Positions 61,937 through 64,000 of a stretch of DNA of 64,000 nt are shown one piece after another. The notes below the pieces were generated by a model. It was given only the letters and a program-made list of their open reading frames with translations, made no database searches and had not been told where the DNA came from. The stretch covers positions 1 to 64,000 of the forward strand of contig NZ_MABH01000163.1 of the NCBI RefSeq assembly GCF_001720585.1, written 5' to 3'. This DNA comes from Cereibacter johrii (GTDB taxonomy: Bacteria > Pseudomonadota > Alphaproteobacteria > Rhodobacterales > Rhodobacteraceae). Position 1 is the stretch's first letter. Every line of letters starts with the position of its first letter. The position numbers were made by a program, and so were the translations under genes.

Positions 61937-63226
61937 ATGAGAAAGAGTTTCACCCTGCTCGCCGCGACGGCGCTCGCGGCCGCGACGGCTGGTGCGGCGC
62001 AGGCGGATCTCGTCGTGCCGAACCTCAGCTACCGCACCGGCCCCTTCGCTGCGGGCGGCATCCCCTATGCCGACGGCTTCCAGGATTACTTCACGCTGCT
62101 GAACGAGCGTGACGGCGGCATCGGCGGCGAGATCGTCAAGACCCCGGAATGCGAGACGGCCTACAACACCGAGAAGGGCGTCGAATGCTATGAGGCCACC
62201 AAGGGCCAGGGCGCGCTCGTCTACAACCCGCTCTCGACCGGCATCACCTACCAGCTCATCCCCAAGATGCAGGCCGACGGGATCACCCTCTACACGCCGG
62301 GCTACGGGCGGACCTCGGCGGCCAACGGCCGCGTTTTCGAATGGGTGTTCAACTATCCGGCCAACTACTGGGACGGCGCCTCGGTCGCGATCAAGTATCT
62401 GCTCGACCAGAACGGCGGCAGCCTCGAGGGCAAGAAGATCGCGCTGCTCTATCACAACTCCGCCTACGGCAAGGAGCCGATCCGCACGCTCGAGGACCTG
62501 TCGAAGAAACACGGCTTCACCCTCTCGACCCTCCCCATCGACAGCCCCGGCCAGGAGCAGAAGAGCCAGTGGCTCCAGGTCCGGCGCGAGAAACCGGATT
62601 ACGTCCTGTTCTGGGGCTGGGGCGTGATGAACTCGGTCGCGATCCAGGAGGCCGCGAACATCCGCTTCCCGATGGAGAATTTCATCGGCATCTGGTGGTC
62701 GGGCTCCGAGAATGACGTGGCCCCCGCGGGTGCCGGCGCGAACGGCTACAAGTCGCTGACCATGCATGGCGTGGGAGCGGACTATCCGGTCTATGCCGAC
62801 CTGAAGCAGTATGTCGTCGATGCGGGCAAGGCGGCGGGCGACGGCTCGAACGTCGGCACCGTGATCTATTCCCGCGGCATGTATGCGGCCATGGTGATCG
62901 CCGAGGCGATCCGCAAGGCACAGGAGCTGGCCGGAACCTCGGCCGTGAACGCGGCCCAGGTGCGCGACGGCTTCGAGGCGCTCGAGATCACCGAGGCGCG
63001 CATGAAGGAGCTGGGCCTGCCCGACTTCGGCCAGCCCTTCAAGGCCACCTGCGCCGACCACGGCGGGCCGGGCATGGCGCGCATCCAGCAATGGGACGCG
63101 AGCGCCAAGCGCTGGACGCTCGTCACCGACTGGATCGCGCCCGACGATGCGGTGCTCGACCCGCTCGTGGCCGCGGATTCAGCGGCTTACGCCAAGGAAG
63201 CCGGCCTCTCCGAGCGCTGCAACTGA
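61937..63226 (+). CDS. LIV-type ABC transporter periplasmic binding protein
   Basis: 429 residues. A signal peptide covers about 1-23 (FTLLAATALAAATAGAAQA). The mature part is a type I periplasmic binding fold (VPNLSYRTGPFAAGGIPYADG near 26-46, KKIALLYHNSAYGKEPI near 167-183, FWGWGVMNSVAIQEA near 223-237). It is longer than LivK for amino acids and belongs to the subgroup found with acyl-CoA ligases, so it may bind an organic acid. GGGAGGAG precedes the ATG. A GC hairpin follows. Confidence 0.9.
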   Translation: MRKSFTLLAATALAAATAGAAQADLVVPNLSYRTGPFAAGGIPYADGFQDYFTLLNERDGGIGGEIVKTPECETAYNTEKGVECYEATKGQGALVYNPLSTGITYQLIPKMQADGITLYTPGYGRTSAANGRVFEWVFNYPANYWDGASVAIKYLLDQNGGSLEGKKIALLYHNSAYGKEPIRTLEDLSKKHGFTLSTLPIDSPGQEQKSQWLQVRREKPDYVLFWGWGVMNSVAIQEAANIRFPMENFIGIWWSGSENDVAPAGAGANGYKSLTMHGVGADYPVYADLKQYVVDAGKAAGDGSNVGTVIYSRGMYAAMVIAEAIRKAQELAGTSAVNAAQVRDGFEALEITEARMKELGLPDFGQPFKATCADHGGPGMARIQQWDASAKRWTLVTDWIAPDDAVLDPLVAADSAAYAKEAGLSERCN

Positions 63227-63234
63227 CCCGGCGC

Positions 63235-63254
63235 GCCGGCCCTCCGGGGCCGGC
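63235..63254 (+). terminator. Intercistronic hairpin after the binding-protein gene
   Basis: GCCGGCCC and GGGCCGGC form an eight-pair stem with a TCCG loop nine bases after the stop. No U-run follows, and the ATPase gene continues downstream, so it is a partial terminator or stability element, as after the TRAP binding-protein gene. Confidence 0.4.
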
Positions 63255-63312
63255 CGCACCCGCTCCCGGCGGGCCCGCTGCGGGCCCTCCCTCCCCTGCC
63301 GAGGCCATGCCC

Positions 63313-64000
63313 ATGTTCGACGACCGCCCCTCCCCCCGGACCGACACCCTGCTCGAGGTCAACAACATCGAGGTGATCTACAACCATGTCATCCTCGTCC
63401 TGAAGGGGGTGAGCCTGCAGGTCCCGAAGGGCGGCGTCACCGCGCTCCTCGGCGGCAACGGCGCGGGCAAGACCACCACGCTGAAGGCGATTTCCAACCT
63501 GCTCCGCTCCGAGCGGGGCGAGGTCACGAAGGGCGCCATCCTCTACCGCGGCGAGCGGGTGCAGGATCTCGACCCCGCGACCCTCGTCCGCCGCGGCGTG
63601 ATCCAGGTGATGGAGGGCCGGCACTGTTTCGAGCATCTGACAGTCGAGGAGAATCTTCTCACCGGCGCCTATACCCGCAAGGACGGGCGCGCGGCGGTGA
63701 TGGACGATCTCGAGATGGTCTATACCTACTTCCCGCGCCTGCGCGAACGGCGGAAAAGCCAGGCGGGCTACACGTCGGGCGGCGAGCAGCAGATGGTCGC
63801 CATGGGCCGCGCGCTGATGAGCCGCCCCGAGATGATCCTGCTCGACGAGCCCTCGATGGGCCTCGCGCCGCAGCTTGTCGAACAGATATTCGAAATCGTG
63901 CGCGCGGTGAACGAGGGCGAGGGCGTGACCTTCCTTCTGGCCGAGCAGAACACCAACGTGGCGCTGCGCTACGCCCACACCGGCTATATCCTCGAGAGCG
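63313..64000 (+). CDS. LIV-type ABC transporter ATPase (LivF family), truncated by window end
   Basis: The frame is open to the last base, giving about 229 residues so far. Walker A is GGNGAGKTTTLKAI near 46-59, then YTSGGEQQMVAMGRALM near 153-169 (signature SGGEQQ) and Walker B MILLDEPSMGLAP near 174-186. An in-frame ATG at 63307 is possible; the one at 63313 has better spacing from GAGG. It is the fifth transporter component of the operon. The C-terminus lies outside the window. Confidence 0.9.
   Translation, partial: MFDDRPSPRTDTLLEVNNIEVIYNHVILVLKGVSLQVPKGGVTALLGGNGAGKTTTLKAISNLLRSERGEVTKGAILYRGERVQDLDPATLVRRGVIQVMEGRHCFEHLTVEENLLTGAYTRKDGRAAVMDDLEMVYTYFPRLRERRKSQAGYTSGGEQQMVAMGRALMSRPEMILLDEPSMGLAPQLVEQIFEIVRAVNEGEGVTFLLAEQNTNVALRYAHTGYILES

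Overview
The window is about 64 kb of very GC-rich DNA with short intergenic gaps, long head-to-tail operons, GTG/TTG starts and open shadow frames on both strands. Gene content and order (leuA next to mreBCD-mrdA-rodA, an F1-only atpHAGDC operon beside prs, groESL with CIRCE, abundant TRAP and LIV-type transporters, DUF2125, YcgN-type and extensin-like proteins) point to an alphaproteobacterium of the Rhodobacteraceae, most like Rhodobacter/Cereibacter sphaeroides. That assignment comes from memory of gene families, not from a search. I see no rRNA, tRNA, phage, insertion sequence, CRISPR array or conjugation gene. This is mostly core chromosome.

Layout. 1-4.3 kb: a formylglycine-generating-enzyme-like protein, a leucine-rich attenuator peptide followed by leuA, and a membrane acyltransferase. 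4.6-10.2 kb: the rod-shape operon mreB-mreC-mreD-mrdA-rodA. 10.4-20.4 kb: an RpiR-type regulator divergent from an eight-gene catabolic operon (N-formylglutamate-amidohydrolase-like enzyme, TRAP transporter QMP, glutamine-synthetase-like ligase, aldehyde dehydrogenase, iron alcohol dehydrogenase, FAD amino-acid/amine oxidase). 20.5-27.4 kb: a Cys-rich exported protein, two oxidoreductases, an SH3-domain protein, groEL/groES and a TraB/GumN protein. 27.6-33.9 kb: family II pyrophosphatase, a HAD phosphatase, a MaoC hydratase, ribF, a YcgN-type protein, threonine aldolase and prs. 34.4-39.2 kb: F1-ATPase genes. 39.5-51.2 kb: a methyltransferase, gloB, clpA, a MotA/MotB-like motor pair, ChaC, DUF2125, an extensin-like protein, tyrC and hisC. 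51.5-53.7 kb: rpsD and chrA. 53.7-64 kb: a two-component system divergent from an acyl-CoA ligase/LIV-type ABC transporter operon that runs off the right edge.

How genes work together. The 10.4-20.4 kb locus reads as one uptake-and-degradation module. The TRAP transporter imports an organic substrate, the ligase could gamma-glutamylate an amine, the alcohol and aldehyde dehydrogenases could oxidise an alcohol to an acid, the amidohydrolase could release glutamate, and the FAD enzyme could oxidatively deaminate the product. This is the best candidate in the window for an undescribed pathway. The 56.9-64 kb operon couples import by a branched-chain-amino-acid-type ABC transporter with CoA activation, probably controlled by the divergent PAS-hybrid kinase/regulator pair.

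The most unusual DNA structures are an almost perfect (TTGCCC) hexamer array of 17.8 copies between rpsD and chrA, a terminator-like hairpin at the predicted 5' end of the rpsD mRNA, a second G-rich 9-bp minisatellite followed by a perfect 14-bp hairpin at 56.4-56.5 kb, tandem palindromes before the acyl-CoA ligase gene, and a 71-bp tandem duplication at 21.9 kb.
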